Shown here: positions 1-12,340 of the stretch, piece by piece
Numbering within the stretch: the first letter of the stretch is position 1
How the letters are laid out: each line of letters begins with the position of its first letter
Source of the DNA: Ligula intestinalis
Lineage: Eukaryota > Platyhelminthes > Cestoda > Diphyllobothriidea > Diphyllobothriidae
Assembly (NCBI GenBank): GCA_036362985.1
Contig: JAYGXS010000002.1
Span: 98,521,980-98,585,979, forward strand
DNA: 64,000 nt
Direction of reading: 5' to 3'
Position numbers and translations under genes: made by a program
Notes under the pieces: model-generated
Database searches by the model: none
Seen by the model: only the letters and a program-made list of their open reading frames with translations
Told to the model about the DNA's origin: nothing

Positions 1-184
1 GAGGCTTTGGCTGGTGAAGGTTAATTATCCCGTACCAAGTCTGTATCAAGTTACCCCGGATGCTATCATACCCCATTTTCTGCTTCTATGATTCGGCCGG
101 CATCGCCATGGCAGGCGGTCACCTGTTGGGGGACTCTGACCACCACAGGAAATTTGTTTATTTAGGAAGCGTATTTGATCGCTA
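1..184. other. Unassigned left edge
   Basis: Nothing recognisable is coded here. The open frame on the minus strand across 46-258 crosses into repeat A and has no family signature. The stretch 85-150 is more GC-rich than its surroundings and may be the edge of a repeat that lies mostly outside the window. Confidence 0.3.
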
Positions 185-1340
185 TTTGCAATTTTCATTA
201 TAAATCCAATGAACATCATTTGTGTCCGATGCACTACGCAATTGCACAATATGAACATTTAAAAAATAACATTGATCACTTCGTCAGAGTTACATGCCAT
301 GGCCTTGTCTTTGTGTAGGCTACTGTCCTCCGGTTTGGAAGGGTGCCAGTATCACGTGTTTTTCGCACTTTGCCCACATCTTTGCGCCCGAACCAACTGG
401 TGAACTGTCACATAAAATCGCACTAACATATCAGTTATCATAGGCATTTCATTGCAATTGTTTATAAATATGACTGTTTTGGTTGACATAGATGACAACG
501 GGTTTTGTTAGTATGCTGAATGCCTAGTAAGGCAGCATGGTTGAAAACAACTATCAAAAACATATCGTGTAAGTTTGAAATTAAATTTGCACATTTTGTC
601 TAGTTAACACGTAAATACTTGTTATATCCAGTATGGTGATCCAAAGATAACATCCACGAACAACATAGACATTGAACCACACATTGGACGAGACAACGTA
701 ACAGTTATTATGCTAAGCAACACCTGTCAATCTTATCAACAATGGCATTTGCTGACATGTAGGTGGACAAATAATTAGGAGGAAAAACAATTTTCACGAA
801 AATCGATGCACCGCAGTTGCCAGTTTTGAAGTATATAGAAAAACCCCAAATTTGAAAAAAAAACATATCAGAATTCCAATTCGGGAAATAAGTGGAAATA
901 AATTAGCGAATTTTTCTAAATCGATGTCCTGGTGTGCCGTTGTTCATTATCTTGAATTAAGACCCATAATGCTGCTAAATCGAAATGAATTCCATTCATT
1001 TCAGTATACTGGGAGAAAATGGAGGCGAAAGTGTTCAAAATCCAACGTTTGTTGATATCCGAACAATTTCCTACGCTATTTAAACTGCGGAAGAGAACCC
1101 CCTGTGTGTGCACGTTTTACTATGGCCGAACATACATGAGGAGCCTAAACTATATAATTATATCTGTCTAAAAGACGAAAATTTTTTTTATGCATCCATA
1201 CTCATTTTTTGAAAATATAAGGGCGAAAAGTGGTAATTTTTTTTTTAAATCCGTCAACATATGTTTATAAACTTAACTAAAACACTTTTTAAGCTGCTAC
1301 CTCCTATACCCCATGTAAAATATATCTTGCATATCTGAAG
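185..1340. repeat. Segmental repeat, copy A (partial)
   Basis: This non-coding stretch aligns by eye with parts of copies B (11300-12340) and C (34560-35880). Shared landmarks in the same order are the words around 'aacatatcagttat' (426 in A, 11534 in B, 34738 in C), the 'aggcagca/aggcagta' block (531, 11639, 34849), the 'tttgctgacat' block (751, 11860, 35060) and 'gttgatatccga' (1050, 35532). Copy A therefore corresponds to the right part of the repeat, which also holds the serine protease gene further left. The protease part of A, if present, lies before the window. Divergence is high, so the duplication is old. Confidence 0.75.
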
Positions 1341-2040
1341 GTTAACGGGCAAGGAATGCGAAAATGACCATTCTACTAACATAGAACACTAGAAGTAGTG
1401 TGAATTATATATGCCAATGATGTTATACCGTTCTTCCGCACACATAGAAGCTTAAAGCCCAGACACGTGTTTCGCCGATGTTTCTGCTAGTGCATGATTC
1501 AGCAACGTGCGGTTCGGCTCGTCAGTAGATCCATTAAACGTTCTCTTCGTGGTTTCTTGTATGTGACCTCCAGATAATAATCAATGAAATAATAGCGCAG
1601 ATTATTACGTTCATGACATGGAAGTAGGTGGACGGAAGATGACTTTTAAGGTTCACACCCTAGATTTCGATTATTATTTTCGTTAAACACCATCAACTTC
1701 CGTGAAATAAGAATTAACATGTCCATTCTGACAACGAGTAGCACAACAAGTTGTATGAATTCAATATGACAATGATGGTATACCATAATTCCGCATAGGT
1801 AATAGCTTAAAGCTGAGACAAGTGTTTTGCCAATGTTTCTGCTACTGAATGATGCAGCAACGAGGAGTTTGTCCTGTCAGTATGTCCCTCGACGTTCTCT
1901 ATGCGGTTTCTTGTATATGAGCTCCAAAAAATAATCAAAGAAATATTCGCGGAAATTCTTGGACACACGACATGGACGGGATATTATTTTTTTAAGTATC
2001 CGACCAAGAAATTGATACATATTTTCGGTGAAGACAATCG
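1340..2040. repeat. Tandem pair of about 350-bp repeats
   Basis: Two diverged copies lie head to tail with an offset of about 353 bases. 'tgccaatgatgttatacc' at about 1411 matches 'tgacaatgatggtatacc' at about 1764. The match continues through 'gtttctgctagtgcatgat' / 'gtttctgctactgaatgat' and 'ggtttcttgtat' in both. No coding potential is visible. The pair follows copy A directly and stops where the LINE remnant begins. Confidence 0.75.
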
Positions 2041-2340
2041 GCCTATGTAGAAGTTAAGCGCGGGGTTCCACAGGGTACTGTTCTTCGCCCTTTTCTCTTG
2101 CTTCTATAAATTGCTTACTGCATAAACTGTCAAGACTGCTAAATCGTAAGGTTTGCTGATGCCCTTTCATTTTGGAAGTTCATGCGCAATGAAGACCATG
2201 AGAAAACTCTGCAGGCAATTTCGCCTTGAATGGAGCAGTGGTCAACCCTTTGACTAATGCCATTCAATGCGGCAAATTGCAACTAAATGCGATTCGGTAG
2301 AATCAGTACTGCTCTGAATCCAAACAATAAAAGGCTCATA
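2041..2340 (+). pseudogene. LINE family A reverse transcriptase fragment, first copy
   Basis: The plus strand reads a broken reverse transcriptase core. It contains the conserved 'GVPQGTVL' turn near 2063-2086, followed by the region where an F/Y-A-D-D box is expected (here FADA, near 2153) and by 'MEQWS'. The same segment occurs again at 2440-2590 in a second copy, so this is a separate, truncated fragment. Several stop codons and indels interrupt it. The family is a CR1/Jockey-type non-LTR retrotransposon by its motifs; the exact clade is not certain. Confidence 0.7.
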
Positions 2341-2357
2341 ATCCAATTACGAAAATG

Positions 2358-2388
2358 ATATTATTATTGTTATTATTATTATTAATCA
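2358..2388. repeat. ATT microsatellite
   Basis: A run of TTATTATTG/TTA units separates the two LINE-A fragments. Short AT-rich tandem tails are common at the 3' ends of CR1-like LINE insertions, so it may mark the end of the first fragment. Confidence 0.7.
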
Positions 2389-2399
2389 GAATGCGCTTA

Positions 2400-3290
2400 A
2401 TCGGTATCAGCGGATTGCAAAATCGGACTAGACTGCGAAATCGCAATTTTTGCTGATGACATAAAACTCTGGAAGGTCATACGCAACCAAGACGATGAAT
2501 TAAAACTCCCGGAAAATGTGCATCGACTGGAGCAATGGTTAACTTTTTTGGCTCATACCATTCAATGTGGCCAAATGCAACGCAAGGCGATTTGGTAGAA
2601 ACAGCACTGCATATCGGAGGGTATATTACCTGAATCACACGCTGCTCTCAGAGGTAGAGTCTCAAGAAGACGTGGGGGTGTGGTTCCCGCATTCATTGAA
2701 GCCGTCACTCCACTGCCTTAAATTGGCTTTATCTGCAATGCTGAGCTTGTGACTACTCAAGCGCGCCTTTGCTAAGCTTGATAATGTTGTATTTGTCAAG
2801 GTCTTCGGCACGTTCGTGACACCCAAACTGGAATTTATATCCAAGCCTAGAGACCTTGGACAGCCAAAGACCAAAAAACCCTTGAAAGGTTACAAAGACG
2901 CGCAACACAATTAGTACAAGATCCGAGTGGTAAATCTCGACTTGTTTCCTCTGGATTACAGGCAGCTACGCAGGGACCGTATCCAGGTATTTCGCATGTT
3001 GCGTGGTCAACATTGCTGCCACCAAACAAATGACTTCTTTGAGCAGGCCACCACCTTTAGGTTGCAAGGACACCCCCTCAAATTACGTTTGACTGGGACA
3101 GGTTTTGACCCAAGAAAATTCTTTTTCCCTAAGACGGCAATACAGACATGTTATGCCTTTCCTGTGGATGTTGTCATGCCCCCTTCCGCGAATGTTTTCA
3201 AAGCAAAACTTGACCGATTTAATGAGTATCGTCGCAGTCCAAACATTGAAGTGATCCAATTCCAAAACTGAACTGCTCTAAATTCAAACA
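2400..3290 (+). pseudogene. LINE family A reverse transcriptase C-terminal remnant, second copy
   Basis: The frame beginning near 2430 shows the catalytic box FADDIKLW (about 2448-2472), then 'LEQW' and the thumb and C-terminal region. An open stretch at 2927-3271 carries the C-terminal signature of these LINEs: 'LDLFPLDYRQLRRDR', 'FRMLRG', 'GHPLKLR' and 'RKFFF', followed by the 'FPVDVVMP' and 'FKAKLDRF' blocks. Stops and frameshifts between 2560 and 2930 show it is dead. The endonuclease and most of the reverse transcriptase are absent, as expected for a 5'-truncated insertion. Related copies lie at 32410-33205 (plus) and 17940-19650 (minus). Confidence 0.85.
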
Positions 3291-3990
3291 CTGAAATGCT
3301 ATAAATATATACTAATATTACTTGTGAAATTAGTATTATTATAATTAGTATTGGACTAAATGCGTTAAAGACCTTGCCTAGCCCGCGTCTTTAGTCACTT
3401 TGCGACCTGAGCTGATCGCGTCTGAGGTCGCATCTGCCGCACATATGCTCCTAGGCTACGTCGCCCTGTCACACCCTATGTCGTATTGAACGTCTGCGGA
3501 CGACGTGGAGGGCTGATCTGCTCTTGACAGAGAAAAGACGTATCATGGTCGCATCTCCCGTTCTTTGGGCGTTCTTGTGACTCCGAGGTCCCCTCCTCGT
3601 ATGGTCCTTCGGATGTAGATATTACTCGCCATGTACGCCATGGCTGCCGCCAACATTCAAAGAAGCATCATGCTCCTATCATTCACATACCCTCCCCACG
3701 AGCGAGACTTTTTCTCCAAAAAACCTTAAGTGACATTCCATTTTGAATTATGAGCCATGCCTTATGAGTTGTTTCACTGTCTGCTATGTTTCCTTAGTTA
3801 CATTGCTGGCTCGTGTTAACCGAGAGTGAGTGTATTGGTTCTAACAAGCAGGAAGTCGCCTACAATTGTGTCAACGAATTCTTTGGAATGTTCAGCTGTG
3901 CCGATGTATTTCTTAAATCCTATGTACCAAGAGGGAGTTAAAAGGCGTTTGCCTATATTTCCTTTAATAAACTTGACTTGACTTGACTAT
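3291..3990 (+). mobile_element. LINE-A 3' UTR with CTTGA tail, copy 1
   Basis: Directly after the reverse transcriptase remnant comes a GC-rich block (about 3395-3620) and then an AT-rich end. It finishes in 'cctttaataaacttgacttgac', an AATAAA-like signal followed by three CTTGA units at 3971-3988. Short tandem tails instead of long poly(A) are typical of CR1-like LINEs. The same block is present again at 4000-4545, and the tail reappears in altered form at 33183-33205. Confidence 0.75.
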
Positions 3991-3999
3991 ACAGCTCAC

Positions 4000-4545
4000 T
4001 TTGCGAACCCAGCTGATCGCGCCTGAGGTCGCATCTTCTGCACCTACGTATCTAGGCTACGCAAACCCGTCACGCCCTATCTCATATCGACCTTAAAACG
4101 AATGTTGACGACGTGGCGGATTCCTGTGACTGTGAAGTCTCCTCCTCATATGGTCCTTCCGAGGTTAATAGTAATCGGCATAGACAAGAATGGAAGCTGC
4201 CAACATTCACAAAAAGCATCCTTTTTCCTATATTTTTACAAATTTTCCAATACGAGCGACTTTTTTATTTTTAAAACCACAGACGACAATGCATTTTGAA
4301 TTATGAGTCGTGCCTTAGGTGTTTTTTTACTGTCTGTTCTTCTTACTCACTTACACTGCTGGATCGTGTAAGCTGAGTATGAGTCTATTAATTGAAACAA
4401 GCGAGTAGTCGTCTACAATTGCCTCAATGACTTCTTTGGGAGGGTCGTATGTGCCGATTAATTTCTTAAATTATATGTAACAAGGGGGAGTTCAATGGCG
4501 TTTGCGTATATTTTCCTTGAAACATTTGACTTAAATTTACTTAGG
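4000..4545 (+). mobile_element. LINE-A 3' UTR, copy 2
   Basis: This is a second, diverged copy of the block at 3395-3990, in the same orientation and directly after it. Both share 'agctgatcgcg', 'tgaggtcgcatct', 'atggtccttc' and 'gccaacattca', and both end in 'tttgac/ttgac' repeats. No reverse transcriptase precedes this copy. It is either a very short 5'-truncated insertion into or next to the first tail, or a local duplication. Confidence 0.75.
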
Positions 4546-6184
4546 CCCCAAATATTACTGACAAGGACATGGTAAGCACACACAACAAATTAAATTATGG
4601 CTGAAAATCTCTTATGAAAATTCTAACCCGATGTCACCGTACTGTTTTTTTTCTGTGTTAGTCAGCGTGACACTGGTTGTCATAATTAATAAGCATCCCA
4701 CAGTATTAGAACATCTACAAGAAAACATTGGTATATCCTTTTTCAAGTTCTTCAGGCGTCTGAATATATTATCTTTCACATAATGTCCGCATTTACGAAA
4801 ACTTCGACGAGCCTTCACTTCAGAGACCTATCTGGTCGTCATTGACATATGTTTCCAGTTTGCTTGTTTATGGGTTTTCCAATATATAAACTCCATGAAT
4901 TTAGTCATACAAACAACTTTTTACGTATTGTCTGATGTTCCTTTTGTACACTCCCTACTGCATGACTGGCAGAGAAAATTTGTTTTGGTTACTCGTAACG
5001 TGAAAAATCCAGGTCTTAATCAACGGTATTGTTAAAATTCCGACCAGTCTTCAAAGGCGCTAATGTGGAAGCTTCAGAAAAAAGTAACCGTTTGAGAAAT
5101 GAAACGATGTACTTGAAAAGTGTTCCACTAGCACGCTAATTTGCATGATACTTGCTGCTGCGCACATGAATCACGTCCTTACAACGAATCATAAAAAAAA
5201 ATGCATAACCTTTTTGACGCCGATTGACATTGCCGTAAATGGACACTATAAGGACAACGGCTAGCATATTTGCAGTCCCAGGTATCCCAAATGTAACTGT
5301 CCGTGGCTGAATAAACGGAGGAGAAAACAAGCCTAGTTAAAGGACGTTTTAAACCAATTCATGATAGGTTCGGCATCTTAGAGGTTGGAGTTGGGTTAAG
5401 TTGGCTGATTATTATAAATCCTTCCGGAAGGATGTTTTCCAGCCTCTTATGTATTTCTCGTCCAATTCGTCCTCCCAAAAATGTCAAGCCACCTCACGAG
5501 TATTCGGATGACTCACGATTAAATTGCAGGTCAGAACGGACCGAAGGCTTGTCCTACCCAATCTGCGAGTAGTCATCCAGTATTTATTCAGTCATATCGT
5601 TTTTTCAGAGACGCTGCATGGACCATATTGACATAAGTATCAGAAAGACTGGTCACTTATTTTATTAAAAGATAAAACACAATTGTAGAATATGCAAATG
5701 TGTAAGATAACAATTATTTAACAATTTTTAAATTTAAATTGTTTAAAGACATATACATTTTAAACATAGGTGTGCACATCGTAGTGTACGTAGCATGTGG
5801 AATCGTGGATAAAAATGGGGTTTCACTGGTTTAAATTTGAATAACGTGTCCATTGTATGCGTTGGCAAAGCAGACTCCTCGTGAACATCTCACATGAGAT
5901 AAAAAAGCAAGCAACTTTAAATGAGTGCATGCCTGAATACAATGAAATAGACGAAATTTGCATTTTTATATTTTATACATGATTACTATCGTGCATTTGC
6001 ATAGCATATCAATTCAATGAGAAAAGACAGGAAGATTTCGGGTAACTCATTTTATAAATATTTTGACTAAAATGATACATTGTTGGTTAACTAACAAGCG
6101 GCAGTTAAAGTCAGTTAACGCACAATGTTCACACATTCGATACCTTCTTCTAAAAGCGTAGCTGCCCTGCATAATCAGTCAATT

Positions 6185-7903
6185 TCGTTACGGAAGTGCA
6201 TACATTAGTGCCTAATCCACCTCGTTTCGTCGTATTAAATTCAAGTACGCCAAATCCCTCCGTGCTTTTGGGGGTGCCGCAGAAAGTATGCCTTACACAA
6301 CTTATTCTGATCTGTCTGGAAAAAAATAGTGCAATCTTCCATCGCTTTCACCGGTACAGGTGGCCTGAAACAAATGTGTTAAAAAATAAAATCAGGAAAG
6401 GTTTGCACCATTCTAGTTTCACATTTGCAAAGTAGAGACTTCAATATCAATTCTTACACCCTTGCGCTTCGTCCGTTCACAATGTCTCATTTTGTCGGAA
6501 TCTGCAAGTCTGATTTTGCAGTCACACTTTGGCGCGATTTGAATTCCTACCTCCATCAGCGTCTACAGATAATATGGGTGTGGTGCATTACGTGGATATG
6601 GAATCAGTACCCAGCCAACACATTTGCAAAAATAATCAGCAGGAAGATTCAGGCCACTCTCAGGAAGATAGGTATATTCTGTAACCCACGCTTCAAAAAT
6701 AAGGTAGTAAAGTGTATGCATTAATGCAATCCCAACGTATGAAAGTATGGATTTACTGGACTTGTCTACATTAATAATTTACATGATTGACTTGTTCAAC
6801 CTGATAGCACTTTATCATAAAACGTTCGCGAAAATGGCATGCTTCGATTTGTAACCCGATGTGATGAGAAAACACTTTAAGCTATACGGTATTCACAATC
6901 AGCATTATACTTGGTAACCTATTCACAGTCATTATTTTAAGCCAATAACGAATTACAATGAGGCGGTAAATATTGCGTATCTCATCTTTTAGAAGCAAAC
7001 CCCCTCTTACTTACAAAGCCAGTTGTCGTAGATGCCCATTCTACTGCGCTTAGACACACTCCTATGACGGCTGTGAAATAAATTAGGTCACATTCTGGTT
7101 TACACAACACGTAAACGGATATTCAAAATCCCTCTTTATTATATTAAAAACGTATCAGAGCCGACAGCAAGTCTCCTGAAACAAGTCAGGATCGATGTAG
7201 CTCATATGCAAGCGTCAACCTTCAGAGAACATTTCATAAGGTCTAAACACACGCTACGTTTTACTGAACAGTCAGGCAAGATACACAGCATTCCATGACA
7301 AATTTGTGTTGCATAGTATATTGGCGACTTAGCAAAAACGTTCGCCAAAGGCTGAATTCGCATAACGTTGCTACTAACCGTGAGGATATGATATATATGG
7401 TATAAAATCAACAACAAATGCAAATCACATTTATTTATTTCCAAAAACATGCAGTGTTCAGGCGAAACATCGTTTGACTGCGCGGTTCAATGCAGTAGTG
7501 TGATGTCAAATTCTGTACCAGGTGCACCAAAGAAGGAATGTATGATAACGCCTTCGACTCACACGTGCTCAAACGTACTTTGTTTGACTGCGCAGTTTAT
7601 TTGAAGTAGTGTGATGCGAAAGCCAGCGGCTGAATTATCGTCATTATAGCAGTGATGCATAATTACACTTTTCACTCGCAGGTTGTTGGCTGGGCGCTGG
7701 CGCTGCGTGAAGTTTTGGTCTGAAAGAGTTAAAGCCATGCGTTCACCAGTTATATTGCGGTACAAGAAAAGCTGACCGTATGGGGCAAGTTTGCACTCAA
7801 GGGCTTGCGTGATGCAGTGATCGGCCGTTTACACCAACTTGGACGCAATCCGTGGTCCTCCACAAAACGGGGAGCTACCCAGGACAGAATTGTAGACTGC
7901 AAC
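6185..7903 (-). pseudogene. Serine protease (S1) pseudogene, paralogue of 30092-31698
   Basis: Three minus-strand exon remnants, 7579-7903, 6458-6690 and 6185-6364, match the intact gene in copy C exon for exon with the same lengths (325, 233, 180 nt). Donors GTACGT and GTAAGA and two acceptors are kept. The acceptor AG before the first exon (7904-7905) is CG. Damage includes an in-frame TAA just before the His motif, AAHC changed to ADHC, the catalytic Asp region changed from FDIALL to FRITLL, and GWG changed to GWV. There is also an in-frame TAG in the middle exon, GDSGGG changed to GESDGR, and stops soon after the serine. It cannot encode an active protease. That no exon changed length suggests that selection was lost recently relative to the duplication, or that decay was mostly by substitution. 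Confidence 0.9.
7455..7565 (-). pseudogene. Extra serine protease exon fragment (Asp region)
   Basis: Immediately downstream of the first exon of the pseudogene, on the same strand, lies a second partial copy of the exon end that carries the catalytic Asp. It reads 'VEGVIIHSFF' and then 'EFDITLLH' before a stop. It matches the intact gene (VKGVIIHPF..GFDIALLQL) better than the adjacent pseudogene exon, which reads FRITLLQI. The duplicate covers only about 110 bases and ends near the donor site. Confidence 0.75.
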
Positions 7904-8729
7904 CGATGCAAAATTAAAAAGACGCGGTTTATCTCATTAAAAATCATGAGCAAAAATGGAGTAGAGTGTAATGAAGCCTACGTTTGGCTTAATCATTGAT
8001 GCGTTGACAGGAATCTAGTTTCACAACGTGCTAAAGTAAATTCAACCGCATCCACTGGCTTTAAATTGGAAAATTGGAAAGCACGCATGATTACAGGGAA
8101 ATCCGACATTATTTTCATAGAACAAACTATGTGGTTTTCTTCGATAAACTAGACTTACTTCTGATCAGCAACACAACCGTTTTCAAAACGAAACATATAT
8201 AAAACGGCTTGCCTGTATATATTAATGTTACAATATAAAGTTGCTGAGGATATAGTTATTGGCATATATTTTGTTTAATGAATACCTGAGTAAAGTTATA
8301 TTCGATGTGTTTCTTATTTAAAGGTATTAAAACGTAAAAATATAATATCAATATTCACATTTGAATATGGGACGTAATATCCAGTTTGTAGTTAAGTCTA
8401 CGCTCGAACATTTTATTTTCGTTTATTGGTTGGAGTTGGGACTCACAGTGTCCCTACAGCCAAAGTTATGGAAAATGAGAATATGCCAGATATCATAGAG
8501 ATATTAACGCTAGGATATATTCAACTTCAGTAAAGAGCATATCGCTCTCCGCTGTTCACTTTGGCAGCTACGGCATTCGATGCTGAATGACGACGATGTC
8601 AGGGCTGCCCTTAAATATCGGTGCCGACAATTTACAATGAACCATACTGCTAGGCAGAGAGCACGCCAAATTTAGCACTGGACTAATGCCCATCTGTGAA
8701 ACGAACTATGCGTAACGTGTCATAGGTAG

Positions 8730-9600
8730 TATGCTTTTTTGGTTGACGTTATGCAATATAATTTGGTTGAGTTTCGGCTTAATGGGTGCTAGGTTTAGTC
8801 TGCATGGTTCGCTTAATGATAAGTGGATTAAGTTTGCAGTTTTAATTTGCACAATACATGTGAGATCTCATGGCGTTCATTTACAATTACAAAAGTTCGA
8901 AGATCTCGTCATTTATTTATTTATCACTGACTTTATTAACAACGCATTACGTACACTGCTATGGTAAGGGTTAAAACTATGATTATGGTAAGAGGGCCGG
9001 TTAGTACTAGCGTTTAGGGTTAAGGGTAGAGGGTTTGGGGTCAGGGTGTGTTAAGGATTAAGTTTTAGTGTTAGCGTTGAAGGTCATTATTTTGGCTTAT
9101 GGTTTGTGTAGAGTTTTAGAATAATTGTTTAGTGTTAAGTTTTATTGTTCAGGCTGACGGCAACGGTTAAGAAATAAGGTTAGGGCTAAGTGTAAATTTG
9201 GGTTTCGTATTAGGGTTGGGTTAAGGGTTAGGAATTGTAATGTGTTAGTTCATTGACTAGATTTTTGCGTTAGAAGCTTTGAATTGGTTAATATATTTGC
9301 GGGTTGCATTCACGACCGTATATTTGCTTAATGGGGTAAACTATGCGCCAAACGCTGTTATGCTTGGTTTCTTCAAATTAAACCTTTAAAATATTTTTTT
9401 AAATTTTACGTTGTCGTAATTTGATCACCATTTCTTTTATTAATCTCCTGCTAATTTACATTTCGGTGTTTTAAGATTAGTTTATTGCGCGCTCCTAAAT
9501 TATTTACCCTGGCACCTTGCATATATGGTACGCCTCTTTCTGTAGCCCAATTGGACAAGGATACTATTGGAACTTACCGCAAATGGCTATTTCTCTACAC
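8730..9600. repeat. Copy-B-specific insert with telomere-like degenerate tract
   Basis: This segment has no counterpart between the matching flanks in copy C. Positions 9001-9235 are G/T-rich with many units related to TTAGGG, such as 'gtttagggttaagggtag', 'aaggttagggctaag' and 'tattagggttgggttaaggg'. TTAGGG is the usual animal telomere repeat. The tract is too degenerate to be a functional telomere end. It could be an interstitial telomeric remnant or a G-rich minisatellite. Confidence 0.6.
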
Positions 9601-12340
9601 AATCATTTATTAAAAATCCATGGAAACTAACTGTATACAGACCTCAAATCTTATAACTTTAAAATCTCTAACACAATTACCTCATTTATTTATTTTTCTT
9701 ATTTTGATATTATTGTCAGTTTTACGATATTGTTTTCATTGAAAACAAAAACTCTTTCATGCGCAATATTGACTGGGCATACAACTTAAACAGAACCAAT
9801 AACTGAGTGGAAATGAGAGGGTTTGGTGTAGATTTCTCCATGTCTTCCAAAAGTTTTGATTGTCCCAAACAAGTGCATAACCATCACACCTTATAATTAT
9901 TTTCTGGAAAAAGAGTGTGTTCTTTAATTTAAAGTAAAGTTAATGTAATTTAAGCTTAATCTTAATACCCTAAAGCAGCTAAAGATTTCCATTTAAATCT
10001 GTGTGTCTCTCTGGGATAAAAATAAACGCAAATATTATTCTTACTCAATACGTATTTAACATAGTCTGGTCAAAGCTATTTATTTGGTAACATTTTAAAT
10101 GATCTTATGAGTATAGAAATTTCCGTATTATGCTGTGAATGTTAACACTCGTCGGCTTTGAATTAATTGTGTTCAGGGGAAACAAGTGACGACAGAAAGG
10201 AAAACCTAACACTTTTTGTTTAACTATTGGACAAATTTTTCTTAAAAAAGTGCATGCGAGGCAAGTGAGCTCAAATGACAAACTGCTTTCATTTTTCTCA
10301 CTGAAGTGTGATTTTTCTTTGCAGAATGTAAGTCTTCTTTGGGGAATAATATGCCTTAAAACATTTTTATCATTTTCATAATCAATTTTACTTTCCTTTT
10401 ATCGTTGATTTTCGAAACTTGTTAAGAGTCATCCATGTGTTATAACTGATGGACGATTAATTAGCAATATTTCTCACTTTTGCGCAGACTATACCCCGGC
10501 AAGAATTGGAAGACATCATTTTACAATATATTGTGAAATGATTGAAATTGAATATGTTTAAGTGTGTACTCTTCATTTTAACATCTTACATTTTTTGTGT
10601 ATTTTACCTTTTGTGAAGCACGATCAATTAAATAGCGATAATGTTTACGCAAATGCTCAGTGACTTATTAGAACAAACGAACATTTTCCAACACGTCTTT
10701 AAAGAGGTTGTGTGCGCTTGCGTGCCTGACGCACACCTTCCATCTTACCAATTATTGAACATGGCAAACAACTATAAATTGTCATTAAAAAAAAATTAGA
10801 TGACTGGAGAAGCATGAAACTAATCGACCGTTGTCGTTAAGGACCAATGTTTCGAAATCACAGTTGGTAAAATGTACGTCGGAGGAAAGCCATACATTTT
10901 TCTACATTATAATGTAGGGAAATTGTATGTAATATAACAGATCACAATGAATAAGCATTTCGTTGTGTACTGAACCAACTACAGTGCACAACGTACTCCG
11001 ATTGTACGTTTAACCACTTTAAAGACCTTAATAGGAAATCACCTTATGGTATGAAATATAATTTCCTGGCATATATATATTTTGCAAAAGGCGTAATTTG
11101 TTAATGAATTTGCATAGCACATTATACTTTTGTAGATATGTTTACAAACATGCATTTGAATTTTAAAGGTTATTCAGGATTGGGCGAAACATTGCATAAA
11201 ATTTTAGTAATCATGAGTTTGAACGTGTAATATTGAAGATTACTAGAGAAACGCCTGTTCGAACGCTATCTTCCATGTCTTTTTAACATACCTTATGCTG
11301 AATAATTCTCATTATAAATTCCAAGATCATCGGTTTTTTCATCCAGTACACATTGCAAAATATGAAAAATGAAAAATAACGTTGCCGTTATCCGCAGAAT
11401 TGCATGCCATGACCAGCTGTTTCGGTAGGCTTGTGTTTCCCTGTTTGGGAAGGGTTAAGCATTCAGGTGTTTTTTTACGTCGCCCAAATTCCTGTGGCGT
11501 AACCAACTATTGAACTCTCACACAAAGTGCACCAACATATCAGTTATCATAGTTATTTTATTTTATTAATTTATAAACAGGTCAGTTTGGACTGACATCG
11601 ATGAAAGAGGTTAAATAAATATGCTGAATACCTTGTTAGGCAGCATTGTAAAAAACAAGTATTCACAAGGTATCATCTTAATTTCAAATATATATTAAAA
11701 AAGGTTTTCTTGTAGTTAACACGCAAAAACATGTTATACCCAGTACGGTGATACAAATATAACATCCCCCAGGAAGGTAGACAGAAAACTGCATATTGGG
11801 CCAGATTACGTAAGCGTTCGGATGCCAAAGCACAACGTGTCAGTCTTAACAATGAAGGACTTTGCTGACATCTAGGCGGACCAATAACATGAAAGACAAA
11901 TGATGTACCTCAGTTACTAGTTCTGACTAACAGTGCGCTACTATCTGACACATGAATTAAGCAAGCAATGGGCTGCCAAAGCACCAAATGAGGGCAACTA
12001 TTGGTTAACAAGCAAGGCACAATTATTATCGATGATTTTGTCAAATATAGAAAAAACCCAAATTTTAAAAAAATCAGAATTTCAATTATGATATGAAAGG
12101 AAACAAATGCCTAAATTCACCTTATCGATGTCACTGTACAACATTCTTAAACTAAACAGCTCCAAACCTCAGTATTCAGAAAAAAATACTCCAGTTTAAC
12201 TGTTATTATGTCTGTCTTAAAGTACAACTGATTACATATCCGACAAAGTTTGGAGATTTGACTATTAAGCAAACATGTTTGGGTTGGTTATTATGTTCTT
12301 AGGCTTGCATACCACCTTTAAATAAATTTTCGCTCGTCAA

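Larger units (their letters stand above)
4560..12340. repeat. Segmental repeat, copy B (carries protease pseudogene)
   Basis: Copy B aligns in order with copy C (29050-36768). Anchors include 'gacactggttg' (4669 in B, 29089 in C), 'cttgctgctgcgcacat' (5149, 29529), the three protease exons (6185-7903 and 30092-31698), 'cgtttattggtt' (8419, 32215), 'attttgatattattg' (9697, 33453), 'gaggaaagccatac' (10882, 34093) and 'aacatatcagttat' (11534, 34738). Relative to C it carries an extra segment of about 0.9 kb at 8730-9600 with a telomere-like tract, and lacks the LINE insertion found in C at 32410-33205. Outside the pseudogene no coding signal is seen. Divergence is substantial, so the duplication is not recent. 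Confidence 0.85.
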
